Source of the DNA: Toxoplasma gondii ME49
Lineage: Eukaryota; Apicomplexa; Conoidasida; Eucoccidiorida; Sarcocystidae
Direction: 5' to 3'
NCBI RefSeq assembly: GCF_000006565.2
Contig: NC_031476.1
Coordinates: 5,703,900 to 5,767,899 of the forward strand
Length of the DNA: 64,000 nt
How positions within the stretch are numbered: position 1 is the first letter of the stretch; each line of letters starts with the position of its first letter. Under the pieces are notes generated by a model. The model made no database searches and had not been told where the DNA came from. It saw nothing but the letters and a program-made list of their open reading frames with translations. The position numbers were made by a program, and so were the translations under genes. Shown piece by piece: positions 13,050 to 24,925 of this stretch.

Positions 13050-16000
13050 ATGGCGGCCGCACCGCTAGGATCTGCGACCGCTGCTGGCAGCGACGCTGCA
13101 GGCACCCCAGACGTCGGCCCTGGGGCAGAACTGCCCTACTTAGGCAGTCGAATTTCTCTCATTTCCAACACGGAAATCCGTTACGAAGGTTCGCTTCTTC
13201 ACGCTGTGGCACCAAGTGCTCAAAATTCGTTTTTTTTGCAGTGTCCTCCACGTCTGTTCGCATACGTAGATATATATAGATATATATATATATATATATA
13301 AAGAGAGAGAGACATTCATGAATATGCATATCTGTGTATGTGTAGGTGTTCGTGTGTGGTGATAAATTTGGAGGTGTAGTTGTACGTATGTGCATTTTCA
13401 TAGGAAAAGGAATGGGAGATATGCATGTGCATGTCTTTTAGATGTCTGTGGTGATAGAGTACATAGAGGTACCTCATACCTGAGTACCACACACCCGGTA
13501 TTTAGAAAGATTAGTGGAAGGCGTTCAAATTCTGGTGGAAGCGTAGAGAAGGAACATTGTGCGTGAAAGAGAAAATCAGTTGTCGATGTGATGCGAGCCC
13601 TCACGACATCGGTATTTGCATCTTCGGGGCAACTAGGAAGGGTCGTTGGTGGTGCATGTTGTCAATGCAGTTAGGATTTCCCTTTTTTGTGTGAGACTTC
13701 CCTCTGGTCGTGGAATTTGGTGGAGCTTGTTTTTTCGACGTCATTTGGTCTGTGTACAAGAACCACATGCACAAGTTTCTTCGTAGCTGGAGAGCTGTGC
13801 TTCCTTGTGGATCCCTAGGGTGCCTCCAGATGAACAGAAGACACGGAAAGTTGAAAGTTGCTCGAGATGCGTGTCTGCCTTACCCTCTCCCTCTGTTTTT
13901 CAAGGTATTCTGGACTCCATCAATGCGGAGCAAGCCACGGTGGCCCTCCGCATGGTGCGGTCCCTGGGGACGGAAGGAAGGAGACATCCAGACGACATCC
14001 CGCCGTCTCCGCAAGTCTACGACTACATCGTGTTCAAAGGTGCGCCTGCTGCACAGATTCGAGTCAAAATCCCCTCATTCCCGCGTACCCTCAACGCCCC
14101 CTGGTTTCAATGACGCGTCAAGTTCTCTGTTGATAAGCCGAATCAAAGGGAGGTCGAAGCATTCGCGCGTTTCCTTTCCGTGTCCTTCGCCTCCTGCCTG
14201 TCTACGCCTGTCCTGTCAAGACAGTTCTTTTCGTCGCCGCTTCACATGTAAACATCTACACCTATGTCTGTGCATTTAGGTCTGTTTCTTTATGTCTACT
14301 TAAGTTTGCGTGTATAGGTAGGCCAGGATTGGAAGTCTTTGGTCGCGTGTCCGTGGGTGATCGTCTCTTCTGTCGTCTCTGTGCAGTGCACGGGTGTCGT
14401 CTGTCACTGCATTTATATGTACATGTTGCCGTTAATGTGTGTAAAGAGGTATTTGGAGGTAGACAAGGACCAGAAATCGTTCCGCTTTGTGGTGCGTGGA
14501 TGGCGCTTCCAGGATCGGACATCAAGGACTTGACTGTTTGCTCGGAGCCGGATCCGTCGCTGGTTAGTCACCTGAGCGCGTTTCCCCCTGACCCTGCCAT
14601 TGTTTCCATGTCTGGGCCGTCTGGCAATGGACACGGCTTCACGTCTCCCGCACCGGCACTGTCGGATCCGCTTTACATGGACTCTTCCTCGGGGGCGTTG
14701 GGCTCTGCCCGCCGCCACGAAGGTGTCTCCTCGCCCTCGCTGATGGGGGCGACGCCGCACGGCCTGCTGCCCCTGAATGCGCCCTCGTCGCTCCCGAATG
14801 CCGGCATTCTGGGAGTCCCTGGCGGTCTGCCGTCGCCCTTCGCTGGGAACGCCTCGCCCCTGTTGAGCGCGGAGCCGCACCCTGCGCCCCTGGTGGGGCC
14901 CGACGCAGGCTTCCCCGTGTATCCTGCTGGCGGGACAGGGTGCGCGGGCGAGGTCGAGGCCAGCTTCCTCGGTAACGCCAGCGCCCAGCCGTCTTCGCCT
15001 CCCAGCCAGCATGCGGGGCGCGGACCCGGTCTGCAGTACGCGCTGAACGAGGAGGACATCTTGCACGCAAGAGACGAGGGTTTGGTGCCCTTCTCAGGCT
15101 CGAACTATGGGCGTGGCCGCGGCGCCGGAGGCTACAACCGTGGCCCGAAAAATGCGCAGCACCGGGGCTACTACAGCGCCGGCGGCCCTGGGCGCGGCGG
15201 GTATTACGGCATGCGCAAGAACGGGTACTACGGGGCCCCCGGCGGACCCGAACAGGGCCGCAGGGGCTACCACCAGAGAAACCCCATCGGCGAACTCAAG
15301 AGCCACCCGAACGAACAGCTGAAGAGCGAAACCGCTCAGGACTTCGACTTTGAAAAAATGAACAAACAATTTGCGAAACCCAGTAAGAGAGACGCAACGG
15401 TGTGGGGGGAGAGGGGCCTTGCGGAGGAGCAGCTGTCGCTGAGAATCGATGGTGCAGGGTAGCAGCGTGTTCGATGTGTGCAGAGTAACGGGTTACTTGT
15501 GTGTGGATGAGTCACTGCGGCTGGTGAATGGTCTTGCGAAAACGGAATGGGGGGAAAGACAGGCAAGGACACTTGGTTCTGGAAGCTCAGGCGGAACGCG
15601 GGTACCTTTATGTAACCTAGGCTCAATATGCGTCTCTTTGTCCCGTCGTCTGTGTCTATATGAATGCGTATGCATTCGCTATATATGCATATATATATAT
15701 ATATATGGGTCTCTGTGTGTGTACTGGATTGTGTACTGTGTTGTTCGTGTATCTGTTTGTGGATGTGTAAACGTGTGTTGTCTGCACGGTTCTGCAGCTT
15801 CGCTGCCACCGACGGAGAGGACCGATGAGAAGGGCCGGGGCGTCGAGTGCGGTGAGGAGTTGGGGGGTGAGAAGAAGAAGCCGTACGACAAAAATGAGTC
15901 GTTCTTCGATTCGATTTCTTGTGAAGCGCTGGACAAACAACAGGGTCGCGAGGAGCGGTTCGATCGACAGAAGCAAAGGGAGCTCGATGTGAGCACCTTC

Positions 16001-16132
16001 GGCTCTCAAGCTGCGCACTACCGACCCCTCCAGGGCTGGGGCGGCCCGGGGCGGGGCCGCCGCGGAGGCAGAGGCGGCCGCAGAGGTCGAGGAGGCAGAG
16101 GCAGGGGAGGACGCGGAGGTGACGAGATGTAA
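13050..16132 (+). CDS. LSM14/Scd6/RAP55-like mRNP protein
   Basis: Member of the LSM14/Scd6 family, which binds the helicase DDX6/Dhh1 and translationally repressed mRNA in cytoplasmic granules. Exons 13050-13188, 13905-14039, 14513-15382 and 15798-16132 join in phase to give 492 residues. The start ATG has a good context (agaATGG). The N-terminal LSM domain (about residues 28-110) carries YLGSRISLIS, EIRYEG and, across an intron, FKGSDIKDLTV. It is followed by about 240 residues rich in Pro, Ser, Gly and Ala, a Tyr/Arg/Gly-rich stretch, an FDF box (DFDFEKM near 15343), an FFD box (FFDSI), a TFG box (DVSTFGS) and a C-terminal RGG tract. The order LSM-FDF-FFD-TFG-RGG is diagnostic of the family. 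The partner and cellular role are inferred from the family. Confidence 0.93.
13270..13301 (+). repeat. (TA)n then (GA)n in LSM14 intron
   Basis: TA run followed by AAGAGAGAGAGA in the first intron of the LSM14-like gene. Confidence 0.9.
15678..15706 (+). repeat. (TA)n in LSM14 intron
   Basis: TA run in the third intron of the LSM14-like gene. Confidence 0.85.
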
Positions 16133-19100
16133 GGCACAGCAGTGAGCGTCTTTTGCAAACTCCAAGCTCTTTAGAGCAAGGGGCTAATGCGAGGAAACAA
16201 TCGTGTGGGCGCGTCTCCACGTGTGCTCTGCGCCGAGAGGAAGTGTTAGGTCTCAGAAATCCGGGTCGACGCGAACCCGTGAGGAGAGGACCTGGAGAGC
16301 TGTCGGTGACCGACGAAGGCGGCAAGACGACCTTTCCCTGGTGCAGGAGAGAAACGCGTTGTTTCGTTTATGGAGCGCAGAGTGGCCCTTGTAAAGCAAG
16401 CGAACGGGAGCGGCGGCGCCGCAGCGAAGGAGAGCAGACATCTAGATTGTTGGTGTGTAGAGACCACAGGAGACGTGAACGAAAAGAGCGCGAGGCGGAC
16501 CTAAGCGGGACACTCAAGCTCAAGTAGACAAAAAAGATTAGGGCGCAGGGAGGCGGCTTTCTTTTTTCAATGCAGAAACGGGGCAATGGAGGGAGAGAGA
16601 AAAAGACAGACCAACAGCGGATCACTGTTGTCTCACGTTTTAGGGAGTTAAACGATGGACGTGCAGAACGTGCATGGATCCAGAAGCTAGATTATGATGT
16701 AACTTGATTCGGTCGTGTCTTCCAGGTGAAGGTGGACGAGGGTAGACAAAGAAAACGAGAGACGATCGAGAAGGAGCAAATAGATTCTGCAAGGAAATGA
16801 AAGGAACGACGCGAGAAGAGGAGAAAGGTGCCCAGTGACGCCTTCTGAAGAGGGAAAGAGCAGAAGGAGTTTGATGAAGCGACGCAGGAAGAAGTGAACA
16901 TTTCAGCTGCTTATCGTGCTTCGAAGGCAGCACCGCGAGAGATGTTAGGCAATCCAGAGAATGTGGACAAGACTTGGATGCCAAAGAAGGGCCTACGTTC
17001 AAAGAGATGTTATGAGGACAGAGAAGAAAACGGAGAAAGGCCCCGACCAGAAGGGGAGAGCCGATTGAATTCTGAGTCGTTTCGCTGAGAGAAGTGGAAA
17101 AGTACTCGGAGGCGTTGAAGGACAGGGCAACGGCGAAAATGGGTGTCTTCCGATGGCGGGCCTCCGAACAGATCACAAACGATGGGTACATTCAAAAACG
17201 CCCGCGTCGGCAAAGCAAGGTGTCGAAGCCACTACTAGTAGTGTTTTGAAGAAAACTGAAGGAGCTTCAACGGTAGGGGAAATAACGGCACAGGAATGGA
17301 GGGAGGCCGAACAAATTCATTTTTTAGCATGGACCTGAAGGGAACAATCGTTGGGCAACAGGAGCTGGACGAGAATACACAGCAAATGAAACAGAGTAGG
17401 GAGAAACCTGCAGCGTCTCCGGAGAGACGAAAGCATCGTGCAACTTCTCGTGGAGGCATGTGACGCGGAGGCAAGCACAAGAGGCAGTGAGGAAGGAGAA
17501 CCCGAGGAGAAAGAGTCAAAGAGATAGTCATGTTGGCTTCAGTCCAGAAGCGACAAGATGTGACAACGGAGAAAAAGACGGCTGAGGACGGACGCTGTCC
17601 GTGTTTACCACAATGGAGATAGGTTTTTCGGGGAAATACGCCAATAGCGCATCAGTTTCGTTGTCTGTCTTTTGCTTCTTGCCACTGATTCGTCCAGAGG
17701 TCTAGGCCACCTGGTCCTTGTTTCGCAACTTCTACATGTTCATAAATCTAAGCGTATGTTTCCGTAAATGCATATCCGTGTGCATCCGCTCCTTTCTGCG
17801 CCTCCCCAAGTAGTGGAAACTCTACAGTGTGGCAGCAATCGTCAATATGCCTTTGCGGCGACCTCGTCGACGTGGAAACTTGCGAGCTACACAAAAGATC
17901 GGGCGTCGATTGTAGAGTAGGGTGAGTCCGGACGGTTCACGGCGGCACCGTGCCTGTTGAGAGCAGCATGCGTGGCCTTTGCACCCGACAAAACACCAAA
18001 GAGTGAAAGTGGACTGTTTTACGACCACTACGGTGACCTCGATATGACTTGCTGGAGGCCCGGAAATCCCTCAGTGGAAGTCTGCTTTGTGGCTGCAAGG
18101 ATGGCGCGAAGGCGAGCGCCATCTGCACGTGCGCTTAGAAAACAGCTTGTGGCTAAAACACTAAGAGAAAAGACGCACCTTCTACGAATGTGAAGGCGTC
18201 CTCCGTAGCAAAAGCAAAAAACTTCTTTTTACGCTGCAGCGTATCACAGCCGACGCCCTTTGATGTACGGACGGTGAAATGCTTGACTCCAACAGAACGG
18301 ATGGGCCGTGATTGACTTTCATACCGCGAAAACAACTGCAGAAGTGGATCAGGGCGATGAGGCCGTTGTTCCTCGTACGCAGAAACGTTTGTGGATGTTT
18401 CCGCTTTCTCCATATGTGTGGTCCGGTTTCCCTTGGATAGGTTCGAGAGACTATGAAATCTGTGCCGCGCACTGGGCTGTGAATCTTGATTGCACTTTCG
18501 AAGAGTCCGTTTCGACTCTGGTTCAAGCTTTCTTAGTGCCGCAGCAGCGTTTGATATTTGTCGTCAGCGATTTAATGAAAACAGGAATAGTGCTGCGCGG
18601 GTTTTCTTGTGTGTGTTTCCGTGGCTGTGGTCAGTCAGGTGAACTGACATAGGATGGGATGTGTTTCTTAGAGAGGGCCGCCCGCCGACGGGGACGCGGA
18701 AAACGGCGAGAAAAAAAAACGGGAAATAGGGAAGTGTTCGATGGATGTATTCCATTTTCCGTGTGAATCAGTTTCGTGGTGTGGGAGAGAGGGTCAGTAA
18801 GATGGCCACTTAGGAGTTCGTTGCTCGAGTGCGCATAGAAAATGGTATAAACTGTGTGACATTGTGCAATGGTCCTCTTGAACGTGCAAGATAGAAAGTG
18901 GCTTATCGTCCTTTTGTGGGCACGTCGGGGCTGATTGTCTGAGAAAATTAAGGTGGCGTAACGGCGAAGAAAGCAGCTGAACCAGGTGAATGGTCGCGGC
19001 CCAAAAGCAGACAGGACAAAACAGATTAACGAAGTAGTAGAGGGAAAACTAAGAGGCGAAGAAGCTGCGGAAAAGTCTCCTTTGCCAAAGTTGAAAACGA

Positions 19101-21541
19101 TATCGCACAGATCGAGCTGCCCCCCAGGGACGCCCCGTTTTAGGGTTTATGTTGAAGTTTAACGATCAGTGACAGACAGGGGAGTGACGGAAAGACTAAA
19201 ATAACAAGAAATCCTTTGTATGAACAGGAGGCCCACTGTGCCTCCCGTGGGTGAGAAGAGAGGGCACGTTGAGGCCCAAAGTACGTATAGCAACACTCAA
19301 CTGCAACCCTAAGGCGTGCACACAAAATCTCGTTCTTCACCCTAGATTTGAGACCCAGTACAGCAGCAATTCGCCCTTGCTTCTCTTGACGTCAGGAGTG
19401 ATTTCGCCGCTCTCTGGGGAACTCGAGGGGCTCACCGAAAACTGAGGAAGAGGTTCAGCGTTCGAGAACGCGGGGCAATCCTCCGAGTGTCGATCAGTTC
19501 AGGCCTTCCGGTAGTAGTTAACAGCGCCCTTTGAGCGCACCTTGCGATACGCGTAGGCAGGGAACTACTGTAGTGTGACAGCAACTGAAATGTTCCGACA
19601 CGTTTACAGGTGGAAACACGTAGCAGCCGAAAACTAACAATCGAGTTTGTCAGACGCCTAAGATCGCAAGACAAGTAGTCTTGACAGCAACTTTGGGACT
19701 ATCAAAATGTCGCGCGTTTCGTCTAGAAGAAGGGGAAAAATAGAGCTCTCTATGCGTCTGAGGCATCAAAAGCCATGACAGATCACCTCAGGCTTCAGCG
19801 TTTGTCAACCTAAGTTGAGCGTGACTAGGTCATTTCCTTGTAACATTAAACTGACGCATGTCCGTGCCAGCAGCCACAAGGCCGGCACAGCCATAAGTCC
19901 GTCAGGGAGGCGCTTCTGTTGCCTCCGAAGGCATCAACTAGCCAAATTATTCGAACCTTGTTGGGCATTACATTGTGGAGCAAATATGGTCCATTTTCTG
20001 CGCTTTTCCGGAAAGACTCCTTCTTGTTGCAATGCATGGTACGACAGTCAAGCCCGGTTCGCTGCAGCCTGCGGGGGGAGGACTAGGGGAAGTTGGTGGT
20101 TTGGAAAGCAGTGCTCGGTCCCAGTGAAGAAGGAAAAGGTAATCGGTTGTACGCTAGTGACAAAAGATTAGGGAACCCTGAGGTCACATTCTCAGACCAA
20201 GGCGGTCTTCATTGTACAACCATGTGCGAACGTCTGTTGGCACGCAAAGAGTCTCCGCGACGCCGGGCATGTGCACAATCCATTGCAGGAACTCTGCGAT
20301 GAGACAGCAAACAAACCCTTAATAACATATTGAGAAAGTTGGTTCTCTTGAAACGAGTGGACGCCGTACAACTCAAAGACGGGCATATCTGTATGTATAC
20401 AGCATCGGGATTCCGTTTATTGTGCTCGGAAAGGAATGACTCGGATGTCATCGGCCAGCGGGGTAGTCCGCTGTTCTTGTATACTTCTGTTTGTCCCCGG
20501 AGGTCTTGAAATAAACATGCCTACCATCTTGGTTTCGTTCATCGTGTGCGTCGCTTACCATTATACCACAGTAACTTCTGATTGTCTTCTACATGAAACT
20601 GCCTGAGAGAGGATCACCGACCAAGCGACAGCGTTGCTTACACCCGGAAACCCTCCGATAGACTGAAGCGCGGGTTTGTTTTCATCAGGTGAGCTGGGAC
20701 AGCTTACTGGATCGCCGCATCAGCCCAGGCCTCCAAAATTCCATATGCTGCTCTGGAAGGTAAGGCATGCCGACAGTTGGAGACACAACTGTTGTTTCTG
20801 TGTGTTGGACGTGCGCGTAACTCGCTTTCTTCTTTTTCGGAGGCTAAAGGCACCTCTCCTAAAACAAGCTTGAAAACCCTGCGTGCAGTGCCACCGTTAG
20901 ACGTCCAAAGGGTTCTATTCCGAATTCGATGAGTTTTATATGGAGACGATGGTCACATCTGGTACTGTTTCCGTGAATTTGATTCTTTGGCAGATGCCTT
21001 TCACTCACTTGCTGATTTCGTCTTCTGTATGCCTCTCAAGAACAACTCTGAATCACCACATTGTGCAACGCAAAGGCGCTTTGCTCTTCATCATACGGCA
21101 ATTCGAGGATTTCCCGTGCGGTGAGGACAAAAACTTGGTCGCACCGAACACCATCCCTTACGGCTGAAGCCTGGTCTTCCTGAGATGTTCAGAGCTATCT
21201 TGTCAAAATTTGGCAGTTCTAGACGCAAATCGCTTCGGTAACTGGTTGCGTCTGCCATAAAACCGTCACTCGCAAGCTTCTTGGAGAGCCAGACGATCGT
21301 CGTATGGCAGCCATGCTCTTATCAGCACATCTGCCCCACCCAACTGTGTGAATCAGTTAACTCACTGGGTGATCAGCTGTATTTCGGACAGGCAAAGATG
21401 TAAACATATCGTACTTCGACAATTGTGGAATTCATGGCATTCTAAACATCCGTTGATAGATGTCGGGGAGCATAATGCTTGGCGTCTGCGAACGGAGCCG
21501 ACCCAGGAGAATCCAGTCTCGTTATGCGAGCAACTGTTTCG
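16133..21541. other. gene-poor stretch downstream of LSM14
   Basis: About 5.4 kb with no gene I can support. 16200-17560 is purine-rich on the plus strand; its complement opens a 183-codon frame with no recognisable domain. A possible isolated plus-strand exon at about 20691-20760 is bounded by TTTTCATCAG and GTAAGG and reads SWDSLLDRRISPGLQ, but I found no partner exons. The rest is likely 3' UTR and spacer. Confidence 0.4.
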
Positions 21542-23761
21542 TCAAGCTGTCAATTCATCTTTTGTGTGAGCGACGAACTTTGCTTTGAACTCTTCGCTGT
21601 TCCAGTCAAATGGGACGACGCCGGACTTCAGAAAGCAGAGGAAGAGAGATTGCATTATCTCGACAATATCCTCCTTGACCACGTATCTGCATGCCAAATC
21701 AGGCATATGTCATCTTGGTGTGAGTTCTCTCGGAATATCTTCACTTCGGAAATTGACTTCCGTTTTGTGTCACGAAACCGGATTGCCGGTGCACTACAGT
21801 ACCAGCACCTCTCGATCGCGCTGGTAATAAGCTTACCCTTTGTTTCCTCGATCGTACAGATGAAATAGCACTGCACGTTACAAACATTCGGAGATGCAAG
21901 AGGCACTTGCAGAGAGAGTAAAAGCCTGAGAAGCCTTTGGTCCAGCAAATGTGTCTCGAATGAGACACCTGACAGCCTTGCATCCGACGGAGTGGCGCCA
22001 CATTTTAGTACAGAAAAACGGAAAAAAATCCCGGAGACCGCTGCACATCGTGGATTACCATGTACTCGGCTTTCTCATCTGCAAATGCCTTAGTTGAAAA
22101 AATATATTATGTCAAACTGCTACCGAACGGCCGGCTAGGCGGCAGCTGGACAATTTATTTTGTAAACAGGGGGCTACACTTGCTCCGATCCGATGAGGCT
22201 ACCCGATCTAGAAGATACCGCGTATGAAGAGTACGTGTACCCTATGACGTCTACCAATGTATCTTCACAATTTGTAACCAGACTAGACAATCAGACCTCT
22301 TTATCCACAGGGACGAACCACTTCACAACGCGTGCACAAGCAGAAACGGGTTCGGTTTGTACGGTGGCTTCCACGGCTCACGCGTCAATCGCTGATGAGG
22401 AGTGCCTGAGCAGAGAAAGGCGCAGAAGCATAAAGAGTAACACTGCATTGCCAGGTTTGAGGGCCCTACACTTGAGAGGTCACCGAGTGGGAAAAATGAC
22501 TTACATTAATTCCGCATGACAGTGAAAGGGGCACAGCTTCCCTGCTGAGCAGCAACACGAGTACCTGGTACGAAGCCTTAATCATTTTGAAACGATGGTA
22601 GTCGTTGGCATGTGCATCATATAGGTACAGTAACGTTATGCGTTCAGAAAGGAGCAGGTCACACCGGTGGTTGCAATGCAGTGATACTTTCCACTTCCGG
22701 CTACAGTAAGCACATTCAGAAGCGCCAGAGTCAGCTGCTGGGAGAAGTGCGGCCACGCGATGCGTAGAACCAAAAGGATACAGAGCCTTACCACGCGTCC
22801 AAAGTGATAAAACTTTCACGAACTCTTCGAATCCGATTTCCACACCTCTGTCTTGCGTGCGGTGCAACCAGAATAGACGGGAGAACCGGTCAGCAAACAT
22901 GTAACTGATAGCGTTGCTTAGCTTGAAGAGGCCGAGCAGCTGAACAGCGTTCAATCCGCCTTCAACCGGTTTTCTCTCGCCTGCCTGTGCGCGGAAACCT
23001 GTGGAAACATACGGATGAGTTCTATGGTACCGCATGAAAAGCTTACTTCTAGCTTCGCAATGTTTCACTTTTCTAGTTAACTTTTCCACGTGGGACTCTC
23101 CAGCCTATCGCGACCAGTTTGTCGACGACGCGTGCGGTTCATCACACTGCCACGCACGGCCTTCATTCACACTGTCCTTCGTATTTTCAGGAGAATCTCT
23201 AGCTCTCATGTGGGCGGTGTCTGATAGACGAGGCTGAGCGAGAGATCTGCGACCATTTGAGGGCGATCTGTGTTGTGCTGCCATGCCTTAAGTTGCTGTT
23301 TGTTTTCGCGAAGAGAGGAAGTAGTGGATGCATGCACTGTTCACGATAATAAAGTGTATCACAAGCAGTCATTTTTGGAGAGGTCCACTGATGTGAGAGG
23401 AGACTCACATTTGTAGAGTTCCTGTACTTCTTCGAGGGTGACTGAAAAATACAGGCAGACGCACACACACTCATAACGCTGCCGATCAGAAAGCCCGAAC
23501 AGGGATCGGAAAGTTATCACTGGATCATTTTAGACCTTTTTCCACACGAAGCACAGACTGTTCTGCTCCTGTGACTGGGCCCCTCGGACCAGTATGCAGA
23601 CTCTGTTACAGAGAAAAAATTCAAACGGCAGCGGCATCCTTCCGTTCCTTACAGTGAGTCTCTTCGGTGAGTTGTCTTAGCTCGGCAGAACTGAATCGAA
23701 GCTTTTTTGCTTCTTTCACTGCCCTGACCAAGCCACCCTCTCGGCGCTGACTTCCCAGCAT
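21542..23761 (-). CDS. divergent EF-hand protein, calaxin (EFCAB1/CLXN)-like
   Basis: Minus-strand exons: 23653-23761 (ATG at 23761), 23409-23441, 22792-22998, about 22565-22737, and a last exon 21542-21686 with stop TGA. The first three joins are exactly in phase and read TEETHFTLEEVQELYKCF, then LFKLSNAISYMFADRFSRLF, then FEEFVKVLSLWTR. The pattern (helix, LxxLTxxTxF, xxEVxxLYxxF, FADRFxRLF, FEEFVxxLSLxxRG) matches calaxin and other EF-hand sensors of the calcineurin-B type. A later segment, ERITLLYLYDAH, aligns with EF-hand 3, and DIVEIMQSL with the C-terminal hand. The Ca-binding loop positions are mostly substituted, so binding is doubtful. The 54-nt intron at 22738-22791 is a multiple of three and may be retained. 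The exon between 21687 and 22564 is unresolved. Calaxin docks outer dynein arms in cilia; that role is an inference here. Confidence 0.72.
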
Positions 23762-24925
23762 TGCGGCCTTTATTAATCGAACGATGCTGCGGGACTGCAG
23801 TTTTTTTGGAGAGTAAATATGAATCAGACTGCAGAAAAGAGACTTGCATTTCCATGGAACGCTGAACGCGGCAAATGAAGCTTCGAGCTTTGCAGATCCT
23901 TGGGACTGTAGCTGACTGTTGTACGATGACCTTGTCCTTGCTGTGTCTGTTTGGAGTAGATGGAAGCAGTAGTGATCCAGTGACAGAAGTTTTCACGGTT
24001 TCTCGTGAGCGTACGGACCGCCACAGGTCTCACGATATTTTGACTTAGAAACGCGGGTTGCGTTTTATTTAGGAGTCCTGTTTTGTATGCAAGCGTAGTT
24101 TTGCTCCAGCAGGCTTCTGCAGGGCGGCGTGTGGGGCGGCCTCCTAGAAGAGCATCGAGTTGTTTACATGGAAGTAATTCAATAGATGAGTGCTGGAAGT
24201 GGATTCCGGGGTGCGAAAAAACAGTTTAAGCGTTTTGAGGCTATGATCTCCCTGCCATGTTTCTTACTTCTCGAGACACCATTTTCTCGAAACAACGGAG
24301 ACACTGTGGGTGGAACTATCCCACATCTTTCTTTCTTACGGGAGAACAGTGTCTCCCTCAGTCTCACCACGTCTCCAAGTCATATGCGGATATTAAAGCT
24401 CAGCAACCGCGTTTTCTAGAGCCGGATCTGCACTGGTAAAGGGTCATAGAGCTCACGAGGAGGTAACAATCACGCAGAACGCTGGCGTGTCGCCAACGCA
24501 GAGTGCCCAGCTTTATGGCAAAAGTAATATGTGGCCCAAAGACCACAAGTCTGGAAGCAGAGGCTTCTGCTGAGGTATACAATTGTTTTTCTTGCGTATA
24601 AAGTTGCCTTGAAGTCTCGTTTTTAGTCTCCTTCACCATGCCTTCTCATATCGAAGCTAAATATTCAAAAGTGTCTTTTGCCTTCCACTAGGACAACGAT
24701 GAACGTCTGTATTCATGTGCCGCAGTAGTTCAAGAGAAGTCGCTACGGTGACAGTGAAAAGAGGTCGCTCCTTTTGACTCCGAAGGACCTTGCTCTTGGG
24801 TGAAATCTGCATTAATAAAGAGGTTGTTTTGCCAACGCGAGTGTCAGGGCCGTGTCGGCAACCGCCCACCACTTAGGTGCCGCTCCCTGGTTTGACCTCT
24901 GAGACAAAAAGCAATAGCCGACCAG
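23762..24925. promoter_or_regulatory. shared 1.16-kb divergent promoter region
   Basis: The start codons of the minus-strand EF-hand gene (23761) and the plus-strand CFAP144-like gene (24926) face away from each other across 1164 bases. No other convincing gene lies between them. I cannot point to a specific motif. The arrangement itself suggests a bidirectional promoter, possibly stage-specific. Confidence 0.45.

Noticed and set aside
14413..15066. 217-codon minus-strand frame antisense to the LSM14-like gene
   Set aside because: It is the shadow of a GC-rich, Pro/Gly-coding exon. The plus strand carries the conserved LSM, FDF, FFD and TFG motifs.
16640..17191. 183-codon minus-strand frame after the LSM14-like gene
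   Set aside because: Ser/Leu/Pro-rich product from a purine-rich plus strand. No domain, no splice context and no start context of note.
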